DNA from: Neoconidiobolus thromboides FSU 785
Taxonomy: Eukaryota > Entomophthoromycota > Entomophthoromycetes > Entomophthorales > Neoconidiobolaceae
DNA: 64,000 nucleotides
Assembly: GCA_025603075.1 (NCBI GenBank)
Contig: MU626332.1
Coordinates: forward strand, 1 to 64,000
Reading direction: 5' to 3'
The notes below the pieces were generated by a model that made no database searches, was not told the DNA's origin, and worked only from the letters and a program-made list of their open reading frames with translations. Shown one piece after another: positions 1 through 10,541 of this stretch (position 1 is its first letter; every line of letters begins with the position of its first letter). Made by a program: the position numbers and the translations under genes.

Positions 1-64
1 TTATAGTGTAGTCAACCCAGCAATAGCTGTTCTTGACTCCAAACCCTGAGTACCAGATTTCACA
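1..64 (-). mobile_element. LTR fragment (5' end of LTR, inverted)
   Basis: This is the reverse complement of the first ~64 bases of the LTR that lies intact at 359-822. It ends in CAGATTTCACA, the complement of the LTR start TGTGAAATCTG. The rest lies outside the window, so it could be a solo LTR or part of a longer element. Confidence 0.8.
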
Positions 65-199
65 ATGAAATAGTTGAATCATTTATTAAATATTGTACAA
101 CAGTTCAATTTGCTCATCTTTAATTTTTTTTGTGTTTTTAATAATAGGTTGTAATTTTGATACTTTATTACTATTGTTACTTATTTTTGAATAATCATA

Positions 200-299
200 T
201 GGGGATGTATTTTTGTGTTTAAGAATTTTACTAATAATTTTTCCGCCCAAATAGCGCTTAAAAATGGAAAAAATAATGAAGTCATAAAAAACACTCCCA
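200..299 (+). mobile_element. TA-MITE copy 1 (complete)
   Basis: A 100-bp element that starts TGGGGATGTATTTTTG and ends ACACTCCCA, flanked by TA on both sides. The ends are imperfect inverted repeats (TGGGgatGT.TTTTT against TGGGagtGTTTTTT). An inner TTTTTCC...AGCGCT...GGAAAAA segment makes the whole element hairpin-like. It has no coding capacity of its own and is one of about 25 copies in the window. Confidence 0.85.
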
Positions 300-352
300 T
301 ATTGATTTTTATTTATATTAAACCCAAAACTTTTACATTCATCAAAAGAATA

Positions 353-921
353 TGGGGATGTGAAATCTGGTACTCAGGGTTTGGAGTCAAGAACAGCTAT
401 TGCTGGGTTGACTACACTATAAGTCGAAAGGTCTTAGTTTATGTGACTAAGATAGACTTGGGTTATGAGGAATAGCACGTAATAGGTTACAAGCTATATA
501 AGACAAATAGAATAGACAATACTAATGTAAAACCTATGTAAAATACTATTAAGAAAACTTAGTGGCTTTATTAAATGTTCGAGATATCAGGTAATAATTC
601 AGTTAAAAAGTCTCGAACTATTATACTATGTAAACTCTTTTATACTCTGAAAAGTATAAATATCAAAATGAGAAGATAATATTCTTTTGGATGGAGCTAG
701 AAGTTCTCATAACAAATCAAAATAAGAACATGGGATTGATTTCCTCTGAGCTCGAGAATACAACAGCTTAGGCGATTGTTATGTTATAATTAACCATGGG
801 ACTGACAAAGCGATATTCCACAGGGATGTATTTTTGTGTTTAAGAATTTCATTAATAGCTTTTCCACTCAAATAGCGCTTAAAAAATGGAAAAAGTAATG
901 AAGTCAAAAAAAACACTCCCA
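353..921 (+). mobile_element. TA-MITE copy 2, split by an LTR insertion
   Basis: The first six bases of the MITE (353-358) are separated from the rest (823-921) by the LTR at 359-822. Joined across the insertion the element is a normal family member, flanked by TA at 351-352 and 922-923. The insertion shows the MITE was in place before the LTR arrived. Confidence 0.85.
359..822 (+). mobile_element. Solo LTR of an LTR retrotransposon
   Basis: A 464-bp sequence that begins TGTGAAATC and ends ATTCCACA, i.e. the TG...CA ends of an LTR with short inverted termini. It is flanked by GGGA at 355-358 and 823-826, a target-site duplication made inside MITE copy 2. No internal retrotransposon sequence follows, so it is a solo LTR. 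Related copies lie at 2140, 3178, 38174 and 38818. Small open frames across it are only LTR translation. Confidence 0.85.
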
Positions 922-934
922 TAGGTTCAGTATA

Positions 935-1035
935 TGGGAGTGTTTTTTTTGACTTCATTACTTTTTCCATTTTTTAAGCGCTATTTGAGCGGAAAATTTG
1001 TTAGTAAAATTCTTAAACACAAAAATACATCCCCC
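935..1035 (-). mobile_element. TA-MITE copy 3, inverted next to copy 2
   Basis: A complete copy in reverse orientation, TGGGAGTG...CATCCCC, flanked by TA. It lies 13 bp from the end of copy 2, so the two form a near-palindrome of about 210 bp over 823-1035. Confidence 0.8.
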
Positions 1036-1913
1036 TATAGTTGATAATAACGCTACTTGTTGATTTTTATTTCTTGTTTCCCTCAAAGCACTAATTTTAG
1101 ACATTGGTTTATTAAGTTTATTGTTATTGGTAATAAACTTTGATGATATCTTTTCTTTGTTTTGTTTTATTATAAAATTCCATAAACCTTGGATTGTTAT
1201 AATTAGCTCTTAAAATTGACGTAAATGAATTACAATGTTTATATTGTGTACTCCTCCCTATTGTATTGAAATCTTCAAAAATTCCATTTCGAAGTTATGA
1301 AAATTCGCATTTTATTTTTATTTCAACAAAAAATAAAGCCAAATAACTGTATTTATATAATTATATATTATATATCTATTAAGTATCTAACAGAACTAAC
1401 ATAAAACATATAATTAGGAAAATTACTTATTTAAGAAAAAGAAATAATTAAAATAAGTTTTAAATAGAGAGATTTAATTTAGGCTTTTTAGATTTAACCA
1501 TCACATTAGACACGAATTTAAAATTTTAAAATTTGGATTGACTTCCAAATAAGTTCTGAAACCAATTCGGACAACCCCATATTAAAAATAGTAAAAATCA
1601 TTAAAAAAATTTATTTGCCACTTTGGCTTTTTCTCAAACAGTTTTAAAAATTTAAAAATGTTTGTATTTACTTATTTATTAAAGTTATAAAAAATACTTG
1701 ACTTATCTTTATTTTTATATTTCTGTTTTTACTCTTAAATCTTTTAATATATTTTTATATAATGAATTGTTTTAAATAATATTAAATAAAAAAGCAAAAA
1801 TTCAATATATAAAATATAGTGTAAAATAAAGTGTTACATTCGTAATTACGATTATATTTTAATAAATCAATTGGTTAATAGTTTCGAATTATATTTGTAT
1901 AATAAAAATCATA
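1036..1913. other. Intergenic, no gene seen
   Basis: About 0.9 kb of AT-rich sequence with stops in all frames. I see no exon, RNA or repeat here other than low-complexity A/T runs. Confidence 0.5.
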
Positions 1914-1990
1914 TGGGGATGTATTTTTTTGCTTAAGAATTGTATTAATAATCTTTCCGCTTAAATAGCGCTCAAAAAATGGAAAAATAG
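1914..1990 (+). mobile_element. TA-MITE copy 4 (truncated)
   Basis: Starts TGGGGATGTATTTTTTTG and runs through the inner AGCGCT and GGAAAAAT segment, but lacks the terminal CACTCCCA. Confidence 0.7.
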
Positions 1991-2139
1991 AACTAAGATA
2001 CGCTCATATACAGGTTTCTATTTTTTATTTTTACTTTATTTTTTAGGCTTTTTAGCTTTTTTTTATATTATATAAAACTTAATGCTTAAAATCTAGTTGT
2101 CTTATATTAATAAAAAGCCGAAAATTAAAATAATAACTT

Positions 2140-2622
2140 TGTGAAATCTGATACTCAGTGGTTGGAGTCAAAAGCAGTTCTTGCTTGGTTGCCTAGCTGT
2201 AAGTCGAAGAGTCTTAGTTTATGTAACTAAGATAGACTTGAATTATGAAGAATAGCACGTAATGTGTTATAAACTATATTATAAACTATGTTATAAACTA
2301 TGTAAGATAAATAGAATAGACAATACTATTGTAAAATCTATGTAAAATACTATCAGAAAGATTTAGTGACTTTATTGGAGATACGAAATATTAGGGAATA
2401 ATTCAGTTAAAAACCTTGAGCTACTATGTTCTAAAACCTCCTTTATACTCTAACAAGTATAGATATTAAAACGAGAGGATAATCTTTTTTGGAATGAAAT
2501 TGGAAATTCTCATAGCAAACCAAAATAAGGGTTTGGGATTGATTGCCTCAAAACTTGAGAACACAACTTAAGTAATTTCTATGTTATAATCAATCATAGA
2601 GCTGACGAAGCGATATTTCACA
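2140..2622 (+). mobile_element. Solo LTR with 5-bp target duplication
   Basis: A 483-bp LTR, TGTGAAATCTG...GATATTTCACA, of the same family as 359-822. It is flanked on both sides by AACTT (2135-2139 and 2623-2627), a clean 5-bp target-site duplication. An extra short duplication of an ATTATAAACT-type motif lies near 2270-2310. Confidence 0.85.
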
Positions 2623-2690
2623 AACTTGTTAAAAAAATATAAAGTATGAAAAAAGTTTTTTAAAAAAATACAAGATTATATTAACAATAG

Positions 2691-2717
2691 AAATAAATAA
2701 ATAAATAAATAAATAAA
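2691..2717. repeat. (AAAT)n microsatellite
   Basis: Six to seven uninterrupted AAAT units just downstream of the LTR at 2140. Confidence 0.8.
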
Positions 2718-2959
2718 AGGAATACCTATATTAAAAAGCTAAAGATATAAATAAATAATTGTTATTTACAATATTATAATTCTAAGTAAAGTTGATAAAA
2801 TAGTTATCCAATAAAAATTATTTAATATAATTACAAAAGTTTTTCCAGTTATAAATAAAGTATAAAATTTAATACTCAATAATAAAAAATATTACTATAA
2901 AATTCTTATAAAGTACTATAAAACTTAACACTTTGTTAAAAAACATAATATTGATAGTT

Positions 2960-3177
2960 TGAAAAAGTTTTAAGTTATTATGTTAAGAATTTTATATATA
3001 TCAACTAGGCAGCTGTATATAAAAAACATAATAATAGTTATTTTCCATTATAGCTACTAAGTATAAGTATCAAAATATAAAGATGGTGATCTTTATAATT
3101 AGGTAGTAACGATTCTTATAATAAAATTAAATAAAAAACTTTAGATTAATTGCATTTGAATTTAGAAACGCAATAAC
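2960..3177 (+). mobile_element. Decayed LTR-like sequence
   Basis: Block by block this resembles the second half of the LTR at 2140-2622, including the AAGTATA.ATATCAAAA region, the ATTCTTATA block and a final GAGAACACAA-like block (here GAAACGCAATAACT). It is heavily mutated and abuts the next LTR. I read it as an old, diverged copy. Confidence 0.35.
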
Positions 3178-3520
3178 TGTGAAATATCATTTTTTCAGCT
3201 CTATGATTGACTTAAAACTCACTTGAGTTGTTGTGTTCTCAAGCTCAGGGACAACCAATCCCAATCCTCTTATTTTAGTTTTCTGAGAATTTCTGTCGTG
3301 TGATTCCGAAGGACATTATCTGCTTGTATCAATAGCTATACTTGTTAGAGTATAAAAGAGATTTTATAACATAGTTTATAATATAGTTTATAACACATTA
3401 CGTGCTATTCTTCATAATTCAAGTCTATCTTAGTTACATAAACTAAGACTCTTCGACTTACAGCTAGGCAACCAAGCAAGAACTGCTTTTGACTCCAACC
3501 ACTGAGCATCAGATTTCACA
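3178..3520 (-). mobile_element. LTR, inverted, internally deleted
   Basis: The sequence runs from TGTGAAATATC to CAGATTTCACA, the reverse complement of the family LTR. It is 343 bp because about 150 bp are missing between the TATAAACTATG repeat region and the ACTATGTTCTA block. In its outer part it is nearly identical to the 2140 copy, including that copy's own variants (TTGCTTGGTTGCCTAGCTG). The two form an inverted pair. No target duplication matches. Confidence 0.8.
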
Positions 3521-4058
3521 ACTTTTAACAATAAAATCATCTAAAGCTAATTAAATTTGTATGCAAATTACAGTTAAATTAATTATAAAACTACAATTAA
3601 TTTATAAATAATTTTAAATTTAAAAGTAATAAATAAGCAAGTAGCTTATAATGAGTAATAACTTGCTTAAAATAACTTTAGATTTAATATTTAATATTTA
3701 ATTATAATTAAAAATATGTTTTTTTTTTTTAAATGTTTTAATAATCAAATTAGAAGCAATACTTTAAGTAACCAGCTTATTTTTTAATTTATTTAAAAGC
3801 AGCAATTGGAACAAGCTTACTTTCTGCTCTCATCTATAGTTTTTTAAAATACGCCAAGCTTTTTAATATTGATTTATAAAAAATTAAATAATAAAAAGCT
3901 ATAAATTGCACTAAATGTTTAAAAATGAATCAGGCAATAAATATAGAAATTCACATTAAACTAGAATAAAATAAAACAAGTTACATTTATAGTGAAAACC
4001 AACAGTTTAATTCTATTAATAAACTTTAAGGAGCGATTTAAAAAATTGCGGGACCATT
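3521..4058. other. Intergenic, no gene seen
   Basis: AT-rich sequence with poly-T and A/T runs; nothing recognisable. Confidence 0.45.
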
Positions 4059-4760
4059 GATAAAAGGGATAAAATGGCGACTATAAGGGATTTATAAAGT
4101 TGAAAATGAAGCGCTTGGTTATTATTTAGTTGGAACTTTACAGTTACTAAATGGAAGTGAATAATATAGTCATGATTTTCTTTAAAAGTCTTGAAAACCC
4201 GAAGCTTAAGTACTTTATCAAACATAAAAATGAATAAACAAGACCTGGTTAACTGTGTCATGGGAAGTCATCTTTATAACTTTTTAAAAGAATTAATAGA
4301 TAAAGGCGATAGCAACCGAGTGAATAAGATAGATTTGGTGATACTAACGCTTTTATCGAAACTAGAACTTTATAATTGTTGAATAGAAATGGACGATATG
4401 ACAGCTTTAAAGGATAATTCCTAAATTAAGGCGAAATTTTTTGGTAAAAGGAATAAAATTAAGTGATACTATTGCGTTTATTCAAGTTGGAAATGTAAAT
4501 GTTTAACTAAGAGTTAAAACTGGAACTTTATAGTTGTTAGGTTGATGGGAACGATTAAGTAACTTTGAAGAATAGACATGAAATTAAGGCGACGTTGTTG
4601 AGTAAAAGAAGTATAATTAGGCGAATATTATTGTATTTATTCAGATATATGAATGTGACTATGATCTCAAATGACGAAAATAAATTTAACATTTATAAGT
4701 ACTATACTAACGCTCAGATAATATTGTTCTCATTATATTGTTTTTAAGTATTAAACCTCT
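4059..4760 (+). pseudogene. Degenerate tandem-repeat region, possible dead repeat protein
   Basis: A motif of the type AACT.GAACTTTATAGTTGTT recurs near 4130, 4361 and 4516. A second motif, AAAAGG.ATAAAATTA...GTTTATTCA, recurs near 4065, 4445 and 4603. This suggests diverged repeats of roughly 150 bp. Short open frames (for example 4191-4382, ending KLELYNC) cross it, but stops and frame changes break any long reading. It could be the remains of a leucine-rich-repeat type gene or a non-coding satellite. I do not recognise a family. Confidence 0.3.
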
Positions 4761-5199
4761 CGGATATTGGGTAAATTTATACCTATTTTGATCAGGTTTA
4801 ATATTAATGATTTAAAAATCCATGATACTTATTAACAAAAAATTCACTTATTAAATTTGGACCAATCTTTTTTCTAAATTAAATTAAATTAATAGCAATT
4901 AAGAACATTGAACAAGTGTATTAACCGGTTATCATTGGTAACTTTAAGTGTTTAGACTAAATGATAGGTTTAAAATAAAGTAAAGAATTAATTTATTAAT
5001 TTTGATCACTTAAATTCATACGGTTGAATTATAAAATAAAAGTTCTTTTTGAACAAAGTTACAAAGAAAAGTCCAAGGATGATTGAATAAGGAGCTTATT
5101 GAACAAAATATGGACTATTAAAAAAAGTATAAAAAGAATCCTTTCTAACTTCTAAAAAATTCAATTAACTTATTAAGTATTATATATATAAAAATAAGA
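4761..5199. other. Intergenic / upstream region of the first WOPR gene
   Basis: AT-rich, no exon seen. It ends with a TATATATATAAAA stretch about 10-25 bases before the WOPR start codon, which may act as a TATA element. Confidence 0.4.
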
Positions 5200-5991
5200 A
5201 TGGAATTTAAAGGACACATAAAAACAATTTTTGATGCGTTTGTATTAGGAGAAGCTGTGAATCAATGTGAAATCAAGGGAGTAGTTGTACGTCCCGATAT
5301 AAGTAAAAGAAGTAAAATATATCATGGTATGACAATAGTATATAACGAAACAGTCAGTGGAATTAAGAGATGGACGGATGGTAAAGTATGGTCCACCAGT
5401 AAATTCTATAACGGTTTTTTTGTATATGAAGATAAATCGTTGACAACTAATATGGACAATAGTGAATTAAAATTATTTAAAAAAGTATTAACGATGGTAT
5501 CTCCTACTAACCAACATGTTCATATTATCAATTATTTTTACAATGATACAGCAAGAGATGATAATGTTAGTAAGTTAAAACGACCTATGGATTATCCATT
5601 AAAAAATATGTCGAGTATTATAACAAATGCCAAAAAATATCGATATTTTAAATGTTTTCGTTCGAAATCGAGTTTATGGAAAAAATTGTATTATGCTCCA
5701 GAAGTAGAAAGAAATATGGCGATGGGCACAGATAAGGAGATTAAAATATTTAAACCTAAATATTTTAATAAGAGTACTAGTCGATTCAATGTAAATAATA
5801 TGGACAGTTTATCTGATAAAAGTAGTAGTTCAAGTGAAGTTAGATCACTAAATCATTTATCTATCTCCCCCGTTCGATTACCTTCTATTTCTTTTCTGTT
5901 AAATATTGAAGGGGATATCAGTAACTCAAAATTAGATACAAGGTCCCCATTTGATATACAACAGATTGAAAAATTTCATCCAAGTTTTTAG
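5200..5991 (+). CDS. Gti1/Pac2 (WOPR) family transcription regulator, copy 1
   Basis: A 263-residue intronless protein. Residues 1-75 carry the first WOPR half: GHIKTIFDAFVLGEA, then a basic stretch, then the family hallmark GIKRWTDGKVWSTSK followed by NGFFVYED. The second half, at about residues 105-130, has the V.IINYF motif followed by a proline-containing loop. The family includes fungal DNA-binding switches for morphology and sporulation (Wor1, Ryp1, Gti1, Pac2); a nuclear DNA-binding role follows from that. The tail from about residue 190 is Ser-rich and has RLPSISFLL. Two more WOPR genes lie at 12902 and 22575. The start is the first ATG, just after a TATA-like run. Confidence 0.9.
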   Translation: MEFKGHIKTIFDAFVLGEAVNQCEIKGVVVRPDISKRSKIYHGMTIVYNETVSGIKRWTDGKVWSTSKFYNGFFVYEDKSLTTNMDNSELKLFKKVLTMVSPTNQHVHIINYFYNDTARDDNVSKLKRPMDYPLKNMSSIITNAKKYRYFKCFRSKSSLWKKLYYAPEVERNMAMGTDKEIKIFKPKYFNKSTSRFNVNNMDSLSDKSSSSSEVRSLNHLSISPVRLPSISFLLNIEGDISNSKLDTRSPFDIQQIEKFHPSF

Positions 5992-6328
5992 TTATTTATA
6001 AAGACTTGGCAATTTCCTATTTATTCTTTATTATTAAAAATAAAATCTATTTTTATCTATATATTTCCATTTTACAAATTTGATGTATCTTTTGTTTATT
6101 TATAACCTATTATCTATAGAAACTTCATAGCTATTCTTAAATGTTCTTTTACTGTTTAAAAAGAAAATAAAAATAAATTATAAATCAATCCTTAAAACTT
6201 AATTAAGGTTCGCGTTTAATCCAATAGTTTTCTATTGATTTGTAATAATTTTTAAATCATACTAATGTCAAGTGTTTATTTTTGAAATAATATTGTAAAT
6301 TACTATAATTATTTCATTACTTCCTTCT
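5992..6328. other. Intergenic 3' of WOPR copy 1
   Basis: AT-rich sequence, no feature seen. Confidence 0.4.
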
Positions 6329-6449
6329 ATCTTTTATCAAACGTTTGGTATGTTTTTTACTATCTTACTCGATACTAAAATTAATATATTATACAAGAGT
6401 AAAATAGTATATCCTTTTTTTAAAATATACCAAATGTTTGATTAAAGAT
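6329..6449. repeat. Fold-back (inverted repeat) element
   Basis: The left arm 6329-6370 (TTATCAAACGTTTGGTATG...) pairs with the right arm 6397-6449 (...ATACCAAATGTTTGATTAAA), with a few mismatches and about 12 extra bases in the right arm. Total length is ~120 bp. It is not the TA-MITE and may be another non-autonomous element. Confidence 0.6.
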
Positions 6450-8421
6450 ATACACATCATACTAGACTATAAAATAGTTATAAAAGTAGTAATAAAATTC
6501 AAAAATTTATTTAAAAGGTTGAAATGTGATCAATAGTGAAACTTTCATTTTCATTTTCATTTTCATTTGTTTCGATTTTTGTCGAAAATTTACTTTGTAC
6601 TTTAGCCAAGCTTTTAAGTTTTGATCAAAATTTATAGATATTGATCAATTTTAATCACTTAATTTGTAGTTAATATATTTCTGTTAAAATATGTCAGAAA
6701 AAAGTACAAAAATACAAACTACTATATGCTGAAAAAGGGGGTGCTTTTTTGCACAATATTCTGATAAAAAGCAAATTACATTTGAATAAAAATATGACGT
6801 TTTAGACAAAAAGAATTACTTCAACACTTTCTATTAATAAAAAGCAGCAAGGCATAATATTTTAAACAATAAATTTTTATTTACTTTTTAATTTTAAATC
6901 TATATTTTATTATATGATATTTTATTATCTTTAAGAGTTATATTTAAAGTCATACTCTACATGAATGTGTTTTTCAATATCTTTGTTTTATATAAATTTT
7001 AATCACTACTATGTGAAAAATATCAATTGTTCTTACCTTTTTGACTAAAAAAATCAAATCGTTATTAGTTGCAGTAGTAAGCTCCTTTTACATCTAAAAC
7101 TATGCTTAAAACTATGTCAAAAAGCTTACTGTTGTTACTCTATATCCTTACCATTTTTTGTTTACCTAAAAAAGAAACTCATAAAACAAGCTAATATAAA
7201 AGATTTCTAAAATAATTCCAGTTTTTAGCAATAAGCTATCAATTAGAATAGGAACTACTTTCAATGCCCAAAAATAAAAAGTAATTTGTAAAATTATTGC
7301 AATGTTTCAATTTTTTCATCTACTACTCTGAATTTGCTCAAAGAACTAATTACTTTTGAAACCATTTTATTTTAAGTTAATAGCCTTTTTCTAATGTTTT
7401 TCCTAGAAAAATAAAATTCTACCTTTAACAGTAGGATTTATATTTAATGATTAATAAATAATTCAACCCAAGGTTTGCAATGTCAATGTTTTGTTCTCTA
7501 TAGATTTAACAAACATTTCTATATTCTAGTTTCTTTATAGATTCAACAAACCTTTCTATACTATTTGGTATTCCGAGACCCGGCTATTTAAGTTCAAATA
7601 TGTACTAATCAACAACACTTTTATAACCAATTAAATATATTATTATTCCAATTTACAACTTAGTGTTTCAATTTGAATTTTAGAATAAACAGTTAACTAG
7701 TATTGTTTGAGTTTAAACAGTGGTAAGCTGAGCTAACAAAAGGTCATTTGTTATCGAATTTACTTTCATTTCATTTCATAAACAAAAATGACCTTAATTT
7801 TGGTGGGTGCTTGAAGTTTCATAAATCTCCAGTGGTTTGATGAAAAAACCCAAACCAAATATAGTTCAATTAGCATTAATGAAGCCAGATATTGGTTTTA
7901 TATTTTATGACAAAATGGGCAGTTGAGTTGACTTTGTCAGAAAATAAAATTGACTATAATAGAAGTTAAACTTGATAATTACTTAACGATAAGTAAAAAG
8001 GAAACTTTTAATTTGCCAAAATCAAAGTGACTTTTCAATGTAGTCTATTTTAATTTATGACAAAAACAAATCAATTACCCATTTGTAAAAATCCCAAAAA
8101 TATTACTTTCTAAAAAGAAAGTTAATTAAAGATTAAAGTGAGCAATTAATAGGAAAACAATGGATTTCAATCAAGTGATTTTACAAAATATGAACTATTA
8201 AACATCTTTATTGGTTATCAATTGGTTGTTTCTGTACTTTGATATTAATTGCAACAAATAAATGAATGATGGCCTAAATTAGGCTTATTTCTTTTAAAAA
8301 TGTATAAATCGAAACATCTATAAAGAAAAGCTCAAACCAGGTTGAGTAGAATCGTTAATAAGGAATTCTTCCAAGAAAGTTATATAAACAAAACGAAAGA
8401 AACAAGAAGTTTAATAAAAAA
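6450..8421. other. Long intergenic, no gene seen
   Basis: About 2 kb without an open frame of note. It contains a (TTTTCA)n run near 6540-6570. Near 8380 there is a TATATAAAC motif that may serve the Ca-sensor gene. Confidence 0.4.
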
Positions 8422-8994
8422 ATGGGAAAACAAAACAGCAAAATAACTAATAATCAATTAACAAAATTAATTCAATGTACTCATTTTGATAAAAAAGAAT
8501 TAAAACAATGGTATAAAAAGTTTATCATAGAATGTCCAACGGGACAAGTAGATATGGAGCAATTCATTAATTTATATCAAAAATTATTTCCATTCGGTGA
8601 AGTAAAGCCTTTTGCTGAACTTTTATTTAATATCTATGACATGAATCAAGATGGGCTAATAGACTTTGAAGAATTCATACGAGTAATATCAATATCTTTA
8701 AGGGGTGAAGTAGATGAAAAATTAAAATGGGCTTTTCAATTATATGATTTAAATAGAGATGGTTTTATTACAAGAAGTGAAATGATTACAACTGTTCGTG
8801 CTATTTATCTCTTAATTGCTAATACATCTAATCTTCCAACCGATGAACTTACTCCTGAACAAAGAGTAGATAAATTATTTGATGCTTTAGATAGTAATCA
8901 AGATGATCAACTTTCCTTTGAAGAATTCTGTATGGCTTCTCAAAAAATGCCTGATATTTTCAAAGCTTTAACTATTTATGATGGACTTGTTTAA
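8422..8994 (+). CDS. ncs1: Neuronal calcium sensor 1 / frequenin-like EF-hand protein
   Basis: A 190-residue intronless protein at the usual length for the frequenin/NCS-1 family. The N terminus MGKQNSK fits an N-myristoylation signal. EF-hand 1 is the non-binding type with ECPTGQ, as in the family. EF-hand 2 (DMNQDGLIDFEE), EF-hand 3 (DLNRDGFITRSE) and EF-hand 4 (DSNQDDQLSFEE) keep acidic positions 1, 3, 5 and 12. Loop 4 has Asp where Gly is usual at position 6, so its affinity may differ. Family members act as membrane-associated Ca sensors, for example regulating Pik1-type PI 4-kinase. The orthology is a confident family call; the partner is inferred. Confidence 0.93.
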   Translation: MGKQNSKITNNQLTKLIQCTHFDKKELKQWYKKFIIECPTGQVDMEQFINLYQKLFPFGEVKPFAELLFNIYDMNQDGLIDFEEFIRVISISLRGEVDEKLKWAFQLYDLNRDGFITRSEMITTVRAIYLLIANTSNLPTDELTPEQRVDKLFDALDSNQDDQLSFEEFCMASQKMPDIFKALTIYDGLV

Positions 8995-9795
8995 ATTAAT
9001 ATATTTTTCTTCTCATTTAACTTTTAATAAATTATATACTATTATTTTATAAGTCACACTTTTAACTTGTGAATTCAACAAAAGTTACTTGATTACTTGA
9101 ATATCTTTGCGTAAAAGCTCAACTCTTTTGACAACTATTTGTGATGTTAAGTAAACTACTGTTAATAAAAGTTCTATATTAATGATATCATTAATTATGA
9201 CATAAGAATTTAAAAGTAAAATTGTTATTTCAAACTCTTCTATGATTCATTTTCCCTGTTTTATCTCTGGACAAAATCATACAAGGGGAATTTAAAGATC
9301 ATTTTAGTACTTACAATTCTAAAGTGGGAGCTTTTGTTACTCTGAATTCTTTAGTTAAGTATCTGGTCCCTTTTTACTGCTTTCTTTTCTATCGCTATAC
9401 GCTTAATATCCATTTCTACTTTACTTTCATACATTTTTATCCATTAAAATTTCCAAAAATACTGGTTTTTGTTAGACAGTTCCATGTTCTTTTTTCGAGA
9501 TAATCCAAGCTGGTAGAGGTATGGGATAGCAAGTGTAATATCTATTGCTGCAAAAAAGCTCTAATTTTGATTAGAAATCCAATTCTCACTATAATTAATC
9601 AATACCCTCTTTTCTATAGAAAAATAGATATTTGTAAATCAAGTATAATATTTCAACTTACCATGGTTATCTGAAGGAAAATTTTAAACAAAAAGGAAGT
9701 ATAAAACTGATAATGATTTTCAGTAAAAACGGGCAAAATTAAGAATTTCCTATATGATATTGATAGTTTTGTTCACTTTGTGAAAAATTAATATC
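8995..9795. other. Intergenic, possible decayed coding traces
   Basis: Around 9240-9560 the sequence is less A/T-monotonous. On the minus strand it gives a short open run (ending near 9360) rich in Lys/Arg/Glu, but without a start or a family match. No gene is claimed. Confidence 0.3.
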
Positions 9796-9865
9796 TGGGA
9801 GTGTTTTTTTTGACTTCATTATTTTTTCCATTTTTTAAGCGTTATTTAAGCGGAAAATTTGTTAG
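9796..9865 (-). mobile_element. TA-MITE copy 5a (truncated)
   Basis: TGGGAGTGTTTTTTTTGACTTC start and inner GCGTTATTTAAGCGG; it stops at GTTAG and lacks the other end. Confidence 0.7.
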
Positions 9866-9889
9866 ACAAATCGAAGTAAAAAAAATAGA

Positions 9890-9926
9890 TGGGGATGTGT
9901 TTTTGTGTTTAAGAATTTACTAAAGT
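9890..9926 (+). mobile_element. TA-MITE copy 5b (end fragment)
   Basis: TGGGGATGTGTTTTTGTG and the following AAGAATTTACTAA only. It lies 25 bp from copy 5a in opposite orientation. Confidence 0.65.
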
Positions 9927-10451
9927 TTACTCTTAGAGAGTTATGATAGATTGGAGTACAATTAGTCAAACTTATTATTTTAATAAAATTACTTGGTTTT
10001 TTTCCAAACTATTGCATATGGACTGCACTTTAACCACTTGGACAATTCAATAAGGATATTTGTCATCAATTTTTTTGCCAAGACTAAGTCTTATGAGTAT
10101 ACTTATGATATACAGCTTGTTAAATAAAATATTTTATTCAAGCGGCTAAAATAGCTGAGGTTATTGTAACTACACCTTTGTTTACAAGGTGGTTTTTATA
10201 AACTTTAGTTTTTAAAAATATTAAACTCAAGACCAAATGGATCATTAACCCTAGCTGTTTTTTTCAAAATTAAAAAGTTCCAAAGTTCTTGACCTAAACT
10301 TTTTTTATAGAACGCGTATAGGCGTCATAAGCAGTATGTATGAAAATTAGGTAATAAGTGTGCAAAAAAATCTATTTTTAAAGTCAAATTAAAATAAAAA
10401 ACCATCATTTTGATCACAACTAAATGTGAATAACTATTTTTTTGCTTGAAT

Positions 10452-10541
10452 GTAAGGGTATCTTTTTTGACTTCATCACTTTTTAAGCGCTGTTTGAGAG
10501 GAAAAATTCTTAATAAAATTCTTACACAAAATACATCCCCG
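10452..10541 (-). mobile_element. TA-MITE copy 6 (degraded)
   Basis: A recognisable inner CTTTTTAAGCGCTGTTTGAG and terminal ATACATCCCCG; the other end is mutated (AAGGGTATC). Confidence 0.65.

Noticed and set aside
215-475. 86-codon ORF ending in a CEIWYSGFGVKNSY-type sequence, with a look-alike at 39119-39319 (-)
   Set aside because: Both are translations of the start of the LTR; similarity reflects the repeat, not a protein family.
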